In this document: positions 15,001-26,482 of the stretch, piece by piece
How positions within the stretch are numbered: position 1 is the first letter of the stretch
Layout of the letters: each line of letters begins with the position of its first letter
Assembly (NCBI GenBank): GCA_034620365.1
Contig: JAQGEQ010000232.1
Location: forward strand, 682,001-746,000
Length of the DNA: 64,000 nucleotides
Source of the DNA: Pegea sp. RAD2-039
Taxonomy: Eukaryota > Chordata > Thaliacea > Salpida > Salpidae
Reading direction: 5' to 3'
Translations under genes and position numbers: made by a program
The notes under the pieces: model-generated
Database searches by the model: none
Told to the model about the DNA's origin: nothing
Seen by the model: the letters and a program-made list of their open reading frames with translations, nothing else

Positions 15001-16665
15001 TTTCATTCAGTTAAGCTTCTGCTCGTCTTTAAGCTGTAAAAATACTTTTATAGGTAAACAAACTGTTGAAAGATGTCGAAATAACTGATGTAGTTGTTGA
15101 ACTGAGCGATGTAACAAAAACTGATAAAATTAAGTAAGTTTGTAGATGTGTCACCTGATTAAATAAATCATAAAATCTTAACTTCTATTATATCATATCT
15201 TTTAAATAGCAATCTTTAAAACTATTTTATCAAAAAGAGATAAAAAGTTAATTGACAATTTTATACAAACGTATTTAAACTTAACTGTTTCAAAGCTAAG
15301 AATTTTTTAAGTAATTTTAAAAGATTTAAATTTTCCAATCAATAAAAACCTTCAAAACTCTATTACTTTTATAACAGTGATCAACCCAATTTTGAAGAGA
15401 ATGCTAAATGGAATTTGAAACTAAGAATAATGTCACCCACTTACGTAAATCGTAAAGTTACAGATACAAGTCTTAAAACAAAACTTGAAAATCTGTTATC
15501 AAATGAAAAAAGTACAGAAACGTTAAAATCTAACAATGTAACTGTATCAGGTTTGTAGAGACAGCAACATTTATTAATTTTATTTGATTTAAAAACTTCT
15601 ATTTTTGTTATCTTTGAAACATTTATAAATTATAAAGACTGATTAAAGCTCAACGTTATATTCAAGTTTGAACCTAAGTCTTTCACTAGGAGTAAATTTT
15701 CAATTTTTAAATATCTAGCTTTTAAACTTTTATATTTTTAAACTAATTCTTGTTCAGTTTAAATGTTTAAACCATAAGCAATAGAGTAAGATTTATTAAC
15801 CTAGAAATTCATCTTCTATTGCTTTAGCGGTTATAAAAACATTAAAAAAATGTTTAAAATATCTTTTTAATTTAAACTTTATAATCAAATGTAAATTTTC
15901 CAAAAAAAAACGAAATAAAACTGGAAATTTTTTTTCAATCTATAGAAACTACTAATAAATGTTTACAAGAATGCATTTGCTTTTTACGAGAGGGTAGTGG
16001 GCGAAATTGTATTCGAGGAAATCGTCAAACGGAATTGCGACCAGACGCATGTTGTGGGGGCTGTAATGGAAAGCCTTATGCTAGCTCAAAAAAGGTATCA
16101 AACGAGTGTTAGAGTCAAAACTAGTTTCATCTTGAAAGTTAAATAAATTCCAATAAAATCTAATAATAAATATTTATAAATAAAATAAATAATCTACAAA
16201 ACTAACAAGTAGTGATTGTTGTCTGGTTCAATATATTATTAAACCACTTGCTAGCTATAAAGTAAATAAATAACTTGATAAAAAAGTTTTTACAAAAATG
16301 TTATCTGATCATCAATATGATTGCTTTATAAACAGAATACTTCTTCCTGTATATTCAACAACAGATAAAATTGTTTATTTAAACTAAGAGAACAATGTAG
16401 TCTTTGAATCGTCTAATTTTATAGAATGATTATTAATCAAAATGTTTGCGGAAGTTGTCAAAGACTCAATTTATTCTTAAATTGATAACAATGAATTATT
16501 TTTTAAGATCTAAAAAATAAAGTTTAAAAATGATCTTGAATAACAAGATTTTTAACATCAATTTTGTTTTAGGTTTGTTGTGATGGAAAGACTTTATATA
16601 ACCCGAGAAATGCAGTGTGTTGCCACGGGAAAGTGTTTCAAGGTTCAACTTGTCCCTTTTCTTAG
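9066..16665 (+). CDS. Secreted NIDO / Sushi-like / galaxin-like Cys-rich protein
   Basis: Predicted 512-residue secreted protein, probably extracellular matrix. Exons: 9066-9257, 12479-12736, 13085-13264, 13763-13853, 13966-14184, 14238-14341, 15054-15133, 15378-15550, 15946-16094, 16573-16665; all phases agree. I chose ATG 9066 because a signal peptide follows at once (basic MDKRR, then a hydrophobic run, residues 1-20). Residues about 23-235 fit the nidogen NIDO domain (LILYGLSHGDQQ, LLVPMRFMG, SVGTVSYT, VVTWENMP, YQLVLAS, WSSSSGSKSYSGVFAAG). Residues about 242-312 have the four-Cys and Trp pattern of a Sushi/CCP module, starting CGEPPKF. Residues about 313-432 are unassigned. Residues 433-512 are Cys-rich, with double cysteines spaced as in galaxin repeats (CCGGCNGKPY, VCCDGKTLYNP, CCHGKVF). 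NIDO is confident, Sushi probable, galaxin-like moderately sure. Poly(A) signal at 16894. Confidence 0.85.
9258..12478 (+). other. 3.2-kb first intron of the NIDO gene
   Basis: Bounded by GTGAGT after exon 1 and TTTCTAG before exon 2, phase 0. A+T-rich throughout; I see no open frame with protein-like composition and no terminal repeats. It separates the signal peptide exon from the rest of the NIDO domain. Confidence 0.7.
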
Positions 16666-16893
16666 CTTTAAACTCTTGAACATTTGGTACTATTGCTTCT
16701 ATTCTATTTAACAAACGCCATTCTTTTTTTTTGTGGAGACTGTAATATCTATTTCACGAAATTCTGCAAATATCTACTTTTGTATGCTTCATTTTATCCA
16801 ATCAATGGTGGTCAAAATGTTCTAAATATTTGATGAAAGGTTAGTTCTATGCAGATATGCTGTCTTTACGTAAAATATGAGCAGAATATTGAA

Positions 16894-16899
16894 AATAAA
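16894..16899 (+). terminator. Poly(A) signal of the NIDO gene
   Basis: AATAAA about 230 bp after the stop at 16665, in a slightly less A+T-rich 3' UTR-like stretch. Confidence 0.5.
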
Positions 16900-18386
16900 G
16901 AATATTGGTGACAAAAAAGGTTTATAATTTTAGGTTGTTTTGTGTTGAATGTATTACTAAGAAAAATAATAATATTTTTATCAGAAAGTTTCTTTTATAG
17001 TTTTATTTCAAGTAATGAAATAATTTTTTTATAGAAGTAATTTTAGAAAATTATTTTCGTCTAATTAGAAGTTTATAACTTTAAAGAAAGTTACTCAGAA
17101 ATAATATAAACTTTATCAATAGTTATTCATCAAAAAAGTTTTTTTCATAAAAAAAATAGTTCTTAATAAATTATACTCTTAATCTTTTACAGGTTTTATT
17201 ATACAAACATAAAGTTCTCAAAATTATACATTGATAAATCCATCTTAATCGAATGTATAAATAATAATTACAGACACTAAAAATTAATCTAAATCAGATA
17301 AGAAAAATATTAATGAAATTTATCAAATTAAGATGAAAATTTGGCCGAGAGAGATATTAAAACAAAATAATAAATTACAATAAAGTTGACAAATGATGAA
17401 ATACAAATGATAAACGTGTTTAAGTGATGATCAATTGATGAGAGATCTTTTCTACAATGAAAGCATTCATTCTTTAAACCTCGTCAAGGACTGTTGTAAA
17501 AATATTACCAACTATTTATTATTTGAACTATATTTATTTTTAATTTATATATGAAAGATCGTATATTAGTAGCTCTGAAAATAATTAGCTTTTTATTTTA
17601 TGGTGATATTCACTGAATTAGACACTTCAAAAATAAATTTCATTCTTATCATAGGCTACAGTCAAAAGTTAAAAGGTTTTTAAATTCATTTAGTAATAAG
17701 ATAAAGAGATTTTTTAAAGGGGTCACCGCAGACTACCTTGTGAGGTTTGATGAAATATTTCTTTGGCTTGAAAGGTATCAAAAGAGAAAAAAATATGAAG
17801 AAAAATTATTACAAAGTTTTAAAAAGTTTTTATTAAAAAAGTCTAAATTAATTATGAAACTTTTTTTTCAATTTAGAAATTCATCTTTAATTGATTTAAG
17901 TTATCTTTCAACAATTAATTAAAATATCTTTATTAAAAAAATAGAGAATAAGTATTTTTTTCGAGGGATAAATTAGTTATATAAGTTTCAAAAGCTGTAT
18001 TTTTTTATTGAAGACATTTCAAATACATTTTATTTCTAAAAACAATTTCCATGTAACAGCTAAAATACTTTTTTTTAATCAAAACTGATTATGAAAACCA
18101 CAGTTATTTGAAAAAGGATTTTATTTAAACAACTTGTGTTATAAAAACTAAAGTGGCAATTTTTAGAAATAAAATATTATCTAAATATGTTTGCGTTTAT
18201 TTAGATCAGAAATTGTCAAGTTACTTTTTCACAAATATAAAATTCGAACTTTACTACACAATTTTCAATATCTAAAGTATAAAAATAACTTCCAACAGTT
18301 TTTACAAAGTTGTGTACGTACAGATTGTAACATTTTAAGCAATCTAGCATCTAGTATATGATTCTAGCATTGAAATTATAACAAAG
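16900..18386. other. Intergenic, A+T-rich
   Basis: No gene recognised. A 60-codon Lys-rich open frame at 17740-17922 has no splice or family support. A short less A+T-rich patch at about 17716-17760 does not fold as a tRNA by eye. Confidence 0.55.
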
Positions 18387-18404
18387 ATATTCAACTTTAA
18401 TTTA
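18387..18404. repeat. Left target-site duplication of the LINE insertion
   Basis: ATATTCAACTTTAATTTA, identical to the copy at 18787-18804 exactly 400 bp away. The last four bases overlap the start of the TTTA tail, so the true length is 14-18 bp. Confidence 0.85.
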
Positions 18405-18786
18405 TTTATTTATTTATTTATTACAATAAATGTGAAGGAGGGTGCCTAAAGAGAGCACCTCTCGCTAACACACATTCTCACAAATTAGATCTATTTGACG
18501 TGTAAACGAAAAAGTATATGACAATGAAGAATTGCACAGAATCATAGTATTGTAAAAGAGAAAAATTCACAGTTTAGAAATGGCAATGTTGGCGATATTA
18601 TAACAATTCAGCTTTTTCTTGAACAGCATAAGTGATTTTGACATGACAATCTCTGATGGCAGATTGTTCCATGTACTGATTGTGCGGTATGAGAAAAAAC
18701 TTAATCTGGTTAACGTAGCTGGTGGAGTGGGCTTATTAAGATGTAATTTATTTCTTCTAAGTTGATATAACTTGAGGGAGGGACTA
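18405..18786 (-). mobile_element. 5'-truncated non-LTR retrotransposon (CR1/L2/Jockey-like 3' end)
   Basis: On the minus strand this 382-bp insert holds the last ~72 codons of a LINE reverse-transcriptase ORF (18786 to stop at 18567), then a ~140-bp 3' UTR, then a TTTA microsatellite tail at the low-coordinate end. The peptide has the conserved LINE C-terminus (SFFSYRTISTWNNLPSEI, then LMLFKKKLNCY), without stops or frameshifts. A short hairpin GGTGC...GCACC at 18441-18459 lies just before the tail, as in CR1/L2-type 3' ends. Flanking exact duplications mark a target-primed insertion. Severe 5' truncation means this copy cannot move by itself. Confidence 0.88.
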
Positions 18787-18804
18787 ATATTCAACTTTAA
18801 TTTA
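18787..18804. repeat. Right target-site duplication of the LINE insertion
   Basis: Exact copy of 18387-18404. It adjoins the truncated 5' end of the element on the minus strand. Confidence 0.85.
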
Positions 18805-20012
18805 AAACTTAATATATTATTAATATTTCATTATATCAATATTTATATATATATAGCAAAAATATTTTTGTTTAGTTTGTTATTAAACAGATAAAACATA
18901 AACTTAAAGCTACAAAGTTTTATCTACTATTTTATAACTGTTCTAAAAGTACAACTCTTGTAAGAGAAGTTTAATTTTTTAAGGATTAAGCATCAGTCAC
19001 TAAACTCAAGATTTGTTCTTGTCTTCATATCTTAAAACTAAGATTATCACTAATTAACACTTTAAATTATTCCAATTGAGTCTTTATTCCTTTTTTGTGC
19101 TGTAAGTTGTAAGCAAAACAAAGTCCACACTAAGAGGTAAGTTTAAAATTTAAATTAGTTCACTAAACTTTACATAAATTAAAATTCTTAGAAATAGCAG
19201 TAACTTTTAGCAGCTTTAAACGATAATATGACAACAACATTAAGCTACCTTGATTGAATTCAAATCCTAATTTATTCGGATATTATTAACATTTAGTGAT
19301 TATGTTTTATTCAATTGCTTCAAGTACTATTAACAAATTCATCTATTATTGAATGAAACTTTGAAATAATCTAATCCTATCGAAAAAACAAGTTGAGTTA
19401 TATTTTTTCCTTCTTTTGTATATAGTTTCTGGTAATTTCAGTTGTTGTAATACATTTAAATTAAATTTTTTTATGAAAAAAGCTCCATAAAAAAATATTT
19501 TTAAATTGGATATTTTATCAATTCATGTTCTGCTTTTTAGTATACAAATATTTGAAAAGGATTTGAACTTATTGAATTAGAGCTACAGGAAATGATATCG
19601 TCATTTGCACATGAGTGTAAATAAAGTGTTATGAGTAAATGTTATTTCAGTTTTATTAAGATTCTATTTAGTCAATAAATTACTCAAATTGACAAAAATT
19701 TTATATCCTTAATTAGAAAATACTTTAGGAAATTTATTAAAATTTTAAATTGGTCTAATGAGTTTTATTCAAAATAAACTATTTAAAGTTTTATGAACTA
19801 ATAATTGCTTTATTCTTAAGACTGGTAATGATTGAAAAAAAACTTAATTTTAAAGATATCGACAAAAAAAGTAGCAGAAAAAGAAAAACTGCTGATAAAA
19901 AAACAAGCAGATAGAATTTGAACTGAAATAAGTTAAAATAGAAAATAAAACATTTCGAAGAATCGTTGACAAAAAAGTAAATTGTAAAATTTTAGGTGCA
20001 AAGAAATTTAGA
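18805..20012. other. Intergenic / 3' flank of the PH-domain gene
   Basis: A+T-rich with no gene recognised. It should contain the 3' UTR of the minus-strand gene ending at 20013; a minus-strand AATAAA (TTTATT at 19809-19814) is a plausible poly(A) signal. Confidence 0.5.
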
Positions 20013-23000
20013 TTAATAATTAAATTTATTAGAAAATTTCGGACTATTGATTGGTCTCTGGGTTCGTTGAGAACTTTGTTGGTAGACTTGTTCAAATAAC
20101 TGCAAGCGACTTTTTAGCCCAGGTGATGCGAAAGGCGATGGGACGGTTTTCTCATGACCAACATCAGTTGTGACTATACCTGTACCTGGTACACTGTCCG
20201 TCGGTCCAATTTGTTTATGTCCAACTGGTTTGGGTCCAACTGGTTTAGGTCCAACTGGTTTAGGTCCAATTGGTTTGGGTCCAGCTGGTTTGGGTCCAAT
20301 TTGTTTATGTCCAGCTGGTTTGGGTCCAATTGGTTTGGGAACAACTGGTTTATTTTTTACAATAGCTGGTTTTAGACCAGTAATGGTTGGTTTTCGATTA
20401 CTTATACTTTGTTTAAGATCATTGGTGAATGATGAATTGCTGATGATTGGTGGTTTGTGAGCATCACTAAGTGTTTGAGGGTTTTTAAAAGGAGAAGATT
20501 TTTCTGATCTTAAATCAGATTGATGATCTCTAGTCTGTTTATTTTGAGGTGAAGAGGATTGAGATGCTTCATAAGAATTTGATGAGGTTTGTGAGGATTT
20601 ATTCCGTGATGAAGGAAGCAAGTAAGGACTCTCACCAGGTGTCATCAAACTATAATTTTGTAATTTATCAGTTAAACGATTAATCTTTTCTTGTTGATGA
20701 ACAAAATCGATATTTGAATCAGGAATTGGAGGAAGATCCCGATCTCTCGGATCAGGAATTGGAGGAAGATCCCGATCTCTCGGATCAAAAGATTTTGAAT
20801 CATCTTTAGATTGCAAATTGGCGTAATCTGTTGAAGATTTATTGAAGATTTGAAGATGAAATAAGAAGATATTTACAATTTGGTTGAAAGATGAATTTTT
20901 CGTAGCCATCAGCTGATTCTTTCCTAGCTTCAGGTCTGCTTGGTTTTGAAGATTCCTTATTTTCACTTTTCCATAATCTTAAGAAGAATATTAATTGAGG
21001 TGTTGATGTGTTCTTCCATCTTACCTGCTGATTCCTTCATGATCTAAAGGACTTTTTTTACTTCTTGGGTAGGATTGAGATGGTCTTAAAGATGTAGCTA
21101 GAAAAAATCAAAATTGAAATACATCTTCTCAAATATTTTTAGGACTTTATAACTTACGAGGGATGTTGTAATGTTCTATTTCACTTCGAAAACTTTCCAT
21201 CCAGGCTTTCATTTTGGTTTCGTTTGCTGAAACAGCAAATCTAATCAGTTTCAAAAGCTTTTCTCATTCTCTTGGAGATTAGGAGAAAATAAAAACTTGG
21301 TTTCTAGACAGTTTGGTTTTGAAACAATGTAGTTTATTATTACAAAAGAATTTTAAAAATTAATTTACAAAATTGTTTTATGACAACATTTGCACGTCCA
21401 TCTCTTCATATAATGATTGTCTAAAACGATAAAACGTTAAATTATTAACGCTTCCCGTCATAATAACTTCAATGACGTCTTTCGAGGTCCTCACAAGAAA
21501 ACTAACTTCCTCAAGTAAAGCTTTTTCACTACGGAGTTCTCTTCACAACTTAGCATTTTGTCTAATTATTTTATCTGATTGTTTTTCTAATCTTAATATA
21601 ACTCTCTAAATTTATCTTTGTAGTGTTTAACACTACTGATTTCAATCTTTTATTTAACTTCTAAAGTCAGGTTATTGTGTGTTTTCTATAAGAGATTTAT
21701 TATTTACAGCCATATGTTTAATAAATGACTATTTGACTGAAATTTAAAAGATATGATGATGGTGGTTTTCGAAATCTTTAATTCTGTTTAATGTGAATTT
21801 AAAAGAACTTTGACCACCTAACCAGAAGATATAGATCTTAAAAATTGATAAACTTTAATCTAAAAGTAGATATTTCAGTCATTAAAGAACAATTTTAAGC
21901 CTTGATAGAAACATAAGAGAACAACTACCTCAGTAGAAAAGTTAACCGAAAATCATCTCAGATAAATTAATTTTTCATTTGGAATCATAAACTTTAATCA
22001 ATTATCAAAATACTTTGAATCTAATTTAATCTTTTTGAGTGAATGAACTAGGATTACTTGCTGAAAAATACCAAATTCTTCCTCCACTTTTAGAAGGAAA
22101 GATCTTGAAGACCCATGGAGCAGACTCGTACTCTTCTTCTGCTGATAAGACTCTTTAAAATATGAAGTGATTAATTAATTTATCAAAAATTATAAATCAA
22201 AATGATATTATATCAATTTGACTATTATCACTAATTTAATAAATTAATTTAACAGCAATCAACATTTATTTTCTTTTATTTTTGAATTTATATATTTTAT
22301 CATTTGAAAATTGAAACCAATTCTGTGAGTAACTGCAATAGGAAAACTAAACTGGTTACATCAAATAACAAATTCAAATTAACTTGATTGCTAACCGCAA
22401 CCAAATGAGTCATTACAAAATTGAACGTAATTTTCTAGAGTAAGCAATAACATATAGAAAAAACTTAAAAAACTCAAATTGTTCGTAAACTTTATTGTTT
22501 AAGATTGGTACAAATAACTTATTGAAATATATTCACATTTAAATTCATTTTATTTCTAATAGTTTATAAGTTTCAAATCAGGAAATAAAAATTGTTTCAA
22601 TAAATGATTAAATACTTGAAAATATTTTTGTGAAAAATTATTAAAATGATTTTTTCTACCTTTTACTATATCCTTCTAAAGAAAATTGACCTTGGGGTTT
22701 GGTTGATGAAACATCTTTATAGTAGTAGACCCAGCCTTTTATAATTACAAAATATCTTTTTTCATCTGTTTAAAAATATAAAGTTTAATCATCGTCTTTT
22801 ACAATCAACATTTTTTATAACATTTATTAAGTCAACTTTAATGATATCATCATAAAAAATAAATAATTTAAACATACAGGCGTTGAAAAGTGAAATTGAA
22901 AGTCGAGCAAGTCCTCCACTCTTCTTAAAGAGCCATCCATGGTAAGTGACATTCTCTTCTAGAAGAAGAGCTGATAGTGAAATACCTTCATATGCTGCAG

Positions 23001-23025
23001 GATAAAAGTTGTTCACAGAATCCAT
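20013..23025 (-). CDS. PH-domain adaptor with proline-rich repeats, SH3BP2-like
   Basis: Predicted 468-residue cytoplasmic signalling adaptor. Minus-strand exons: 23025-22878, 22765-22660, 22152-22058, 21226-21158, 21097-21025, 20977-20877, 20827-20013; all phases agree. Residues about 30-139 form a pleckstrin-homology domain: HGWLFKKSGG, KRYFVIIKGWVYYYK, PQGQFSLEGYSK, PWVFKIFPSKSGG, IWYFSA, and the C-terminal helix Trp in KAWMESF. The KGWVYYYK...PQGQFSL...GY segment matches SH3BP2-type PH domains best (from memory of the family). The rest is predicted disordered: DGYEKF and YANL tyrosine motifs, two tandem DPRDRDLPPIP units (SH3-ligand-like), a Ser-rich stretch, a KPxGP repeat, and a C-terminal KSRLQLFEQ. 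SH3BP2 ends in an SH2 domain; none is seen before the stop, so this is a PH-plus-proline protein or a lineage-specific derivative. Confidence 0.85.
20205..20340 (-). repeat. 15-bp coding repeat (KPxGP, proline-rich)
   Basis: On the minus strand, successive 15-bp units encode K-P-(V/I/A)-G-P, with some units degenerated to GHKQI. It lies in the last exon of the PH-domain gene and could bind SH3 or WW domains (inference). The plus-strand Gly/Leu-rich reading is an antisense artefact. Confidence 0.9.
20721..20786 (-). repeat. Perfect 33-bp tandem duplication encoding DPRDRDLPPIP twice
   Basis: Two identical 33-bp units (20721-20753 and 20754-20786) in the last exon of the PH-domain gene. Each supplies one LPPIP SH3-ligand-like motif next to alternating Arg/Asp. 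Identity at the nucleotide level indicates a recent duplication. Confidence 0.95.
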
Positions 23026-26000
23026 AAAAAGATTTCAAAAAATTAGATGCATAGTTAAAAAAAGCTGTTTTAAAGTATTTTGAATGTTAAATTTTCTTTA
23101 TTTACTTTGCTAAATAATGAAATGAAATTATTGATAATTAAAACTACAGAAGTTTTTGAAAGTAATATTTTAAATAATTTAAAAATTAAACAAAAAAACA
23201 CTGAAACTAAAAAGAATTTTTTTATTCTATTAAATAAAGTTTATATACAAAGTATTCATAATAAAAATTTTCTCAACTTAGTCTTAAAAATCATATAAAT
23301 AATATTCCTATTTATACTAATATAACCTATTTTCAAATAATTATAAATCTAAACAATTTTAAGGGTATACCATAAAAGTATTTATGAAAATTAAACTAAT
23401 GACAAACAACAAAAATATTTATTTACTTATCCTACACTAATGAGTAAACCTTAAACTAATATTATTTATTTATCCACGCATGGCTACGAATTATATTAAC
23501 TATATTGAAGAAAAAAATATGATTTCAGAAAAATGATGAGGTCTTTTAGTTTAACATGTAGAAGCAACCATAAGTTATTAATAAAAAAATAAGTGAAGAA
23601 AATATTAAATCTATGCAAAGAACTAAATATATTGGCATTAAAAAATATTCTAATTTTTAAACAGAATTGAATTAGAAAGTTCTCCAAAAAAATTTAAATA
23701 ACTTTATATATTGCTATGGAATTAACTATGTATTAAGCTAGCAACAAATATACAGTTCCTTATTAAAAAGTTATTATTCCACTGGGTGTAATAATGTTGT
23801 TAAATGGTTTAATTTTTTAAGATAATTCTCTAAAGAAATATAATGACAAAAAAATGTTTAAATCACTTAGTAGATAAAATATAAAAGGAAAACAATTAGA
23901 TTAGTTTAAACTTAATTAATTGTAAATAATAAAATTGACTAAATAATTATTAATTAAAAAGCATTTTATAAACAGTTAGCTAGTTAGTTATAAATCATCT
24001 TTTCAAATATTATTTCAAGTTCTAAAAGAATACTTTCCTAAAATGTTTAAATAGTTATAAAAATTTTATCATAAATGTTAAACTAAGAAATAAATTAAAA
24101 ATAGATAGTTTAAGCGTACATATTAAAGATAAACTAAATTAAAATTAAAATGTTTAATTATTAAATGTACAATAATAAGGTTGCTCAACAAGCAAATAAT
24201 TTATATTATCCTTTTAATTCCAAAGAATAGTATAAAGTTTTGCCAAATATTTTGAAAACAAACATTTTAGAAAAGTTAATAATGTAATAGTAATAAGTTA
24301 TATAAGTTAGATGATAATTACTTAAACTAAAAGTATATTTAAACAAAATCAGAAAACTTTATGAACTACTTTAATAAAAACTCTATTTAAAATTTAAAAA
24401 ACTAAACTATAAAACGTGTTAAAACAATTTGAAAAAATTCAGCAAATAGTTAAAAAGAAGTTTTAATTAACTAAAAGCTTTTTTTTTATTTGTTCAGCTT
24501 TTAACTCTTTAAAGAAATAGATTAATTTCAGATTTATACTTTATATAGACAGATGAATGTAAAAACTTAATTTTTAAATATAAATATAACAAATATTCTA
24601 GTTTTTTATGATGTAATTATTCAAATAATATCAACTTAATTTTGATATTTAATTATAAATCAAATAGAATACAAATAAAACAAAAAAATTTTAAAAATAA
24701 ATAGACTTAAAAGGAATAATTAAATGTGGTAGAACAAGAAATTATAAAAAGTAGTTATAATATCATCTTACGTCAAAAAAAACAATATTGCTATGTAAAC
24801 AACCACAAGAACCACTTTTTATAAGGTAAATAAAATTGTAAAAACGGTAAAAATGGATTTTGGCGAAAAGTTTATTTAGGGTATCGGATATCAACAAAAT
24901 AAGAAACAAAATAGGTAATTTATTAGCAAAAGTTTAAAAACTATTTCCTGATCAAAACTAGGCAATTTTATATTTATATATATTTTACTGAGAATAGATT
25001 TATGGTTAAATGTCAAACCAAACACATAAGAAACTTTTTGAGCATTTTTTTTAAATCCAACAAATCTTCTTTAACTTTAAGTTTTTCTTTTAGCCCGAAA
25101 TCTGATTACATCTCTTGCTGTATAAGATCGGAAAATATAGTTGTATCTACTCTTATAAGATTAGTTTGGGCTCGTATACCAAGTTGCTACAAGCCTTTCA
25201 TAATTCTGAAAAATTGTTAATCATAAAGTTAGTCAGCTCGATGGCTTGTAAGAGTTTAAAAATTGAAAAAATTTTAGCAAAATGAGCCTTATGACAATTT
25301 TTTTAATAAAATTAGATATTTTGCTATAAGACTCGTGATGTAGTTTATTTTTTGAAAGGAGTTATTTAAAGATGAATGATGCATGATAATATCAACGTTA
25401 AATGTTAAATCAGCCATTTTAGGCATCCAGTTGAGAGATGTTTTTTTTCTCCCGATGAATAAATGAATTTCTGGGATAAAATGATAAAATATTTTTAAGT
25501 TAATTAATACGGCTTAATCATCAAGCTTTTGTAAGTATTATCAAATCACTATAGTTGGTATCAACAAAAATGTCGAGCTTGTGATTTATTTTAATTCATT
25601 TTGAAATTTCGACTTTTCATGAATTCAGTATGATTTCAGTCTTAGCAATAAAGCGTTCTTGATGTAAAACGCGATGATACCATACGTAGGTAACCACAAG
25701 TATATCAGCTGATCAAAAATCTGAGTATTGATTCATGTTTAAGGCAAGTATATAACTTCAAAAAGTTCATAAAAACTCTTAAAACTAGAAACAGTACTTC
25801 TAGGAGACGCAAAACTCTGAATTTAAAGTCGGAGTTGGAGCCTCGTATGCAGTTCGTCGCTGTACTCAGTGTCGTTCTGGCAGCTTCTGTGACGCCAGCT
25901 TGGAGAAGCTGCATCAGTTCTTTTGTTCCGCTACATAACCTTGTTGGTGTGGAAAGTAGAACCTATACTGGCAGCAACTGGACAATCAAAACTTCTGTCT

Positions 26001-26339
26001 AGACACATATATTTATGGAAGCATAAGTTACATCGAATAATATATTTTTAATACTTTTTATTATATTGATATTATTTCCAACTCATTCACAAAATTCTGT
26101 TTAAAGATAAAAATGAAGCTTGATAAACTGTCAAAGGTTTATATCATTTTATCAAGGCAAAATGAAAATTAGTTTAAATGAAATCAAAACCAAAACTTGT
26201 TTGAAATGGTGAAAATTCTTTAACAAATGTATATATAGCTATTTATTATTTTTTACTACGAAATTAGCTCAACTGAGAAACATTTTGACCGCTACCCAAA
26301 ACAGTACAAGACTAAGTTACAAGTAATCACTAAGTGACT
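23026..26339. other. Intergenic, very A+T-rich
   Basis: Upstream of the PH-domain gene. No gene recognised; open frames here (23080-23298 +, 25002-25220 +) have A+T-driven composition. The only less A+T-rich part is about 25780-25985, listed separately. Confidence 0.55.
25780..25985 (-). other. G+C-enriched fragment, possible decayed repeat or coding relic
   Basis: This patch is clearly richer in G+C than its surroundings. On the minus strand it reads as a protein-like stretch (ELMQLLQAGVTEAARTT, then FKFRVLRLLEVL). It has no partner exon, target-site duplication or tail that I can see. A fragment of a transposable element is the likeliest source, but I do not recognise the family. Confidence 0.3.
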
Positions 26340-26482
26340 AACTTTTATTTACATTTACTCATTCATTTGAAGTGCTCTTGTCTTGTACATTAATTATGCT
26401 AAACTGCAATACATAAAACCTTTTCACTATCTTGATCGCTAAAAGAGATTGTGGTCAGGAGCCATACGTTGAATAAGCATGT

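Noticed and set aside
17740-17922. 60-codon Lys-rich frame
   Set aside because: Low-complexity Lys/Leu/Phe composition as expected from A+T-rich DNA; no supporting exon upstream.
18567-18794. Independent 75-codon gene on the minus strand
   Set aside because: Its first codons lie in the target-site duplication and the rest is the C-terminus of a LINE ORF; it is a truncated element.
20154-20460. Plus-strand collagen-like or Gly/Leu-rich open frames (GPTGLGP-type)
   Set aside because: These are antisense readings of the KPxGP repeat in the PH-domain gene, whose minus-strand model has seven phase-consistent exons.
25002-25220. 72-codon plus-strand frame in the 23-26 kb gap
   Set aside because: No splice sites with matching neighbours, no recognised motif and composition set by A+T content.
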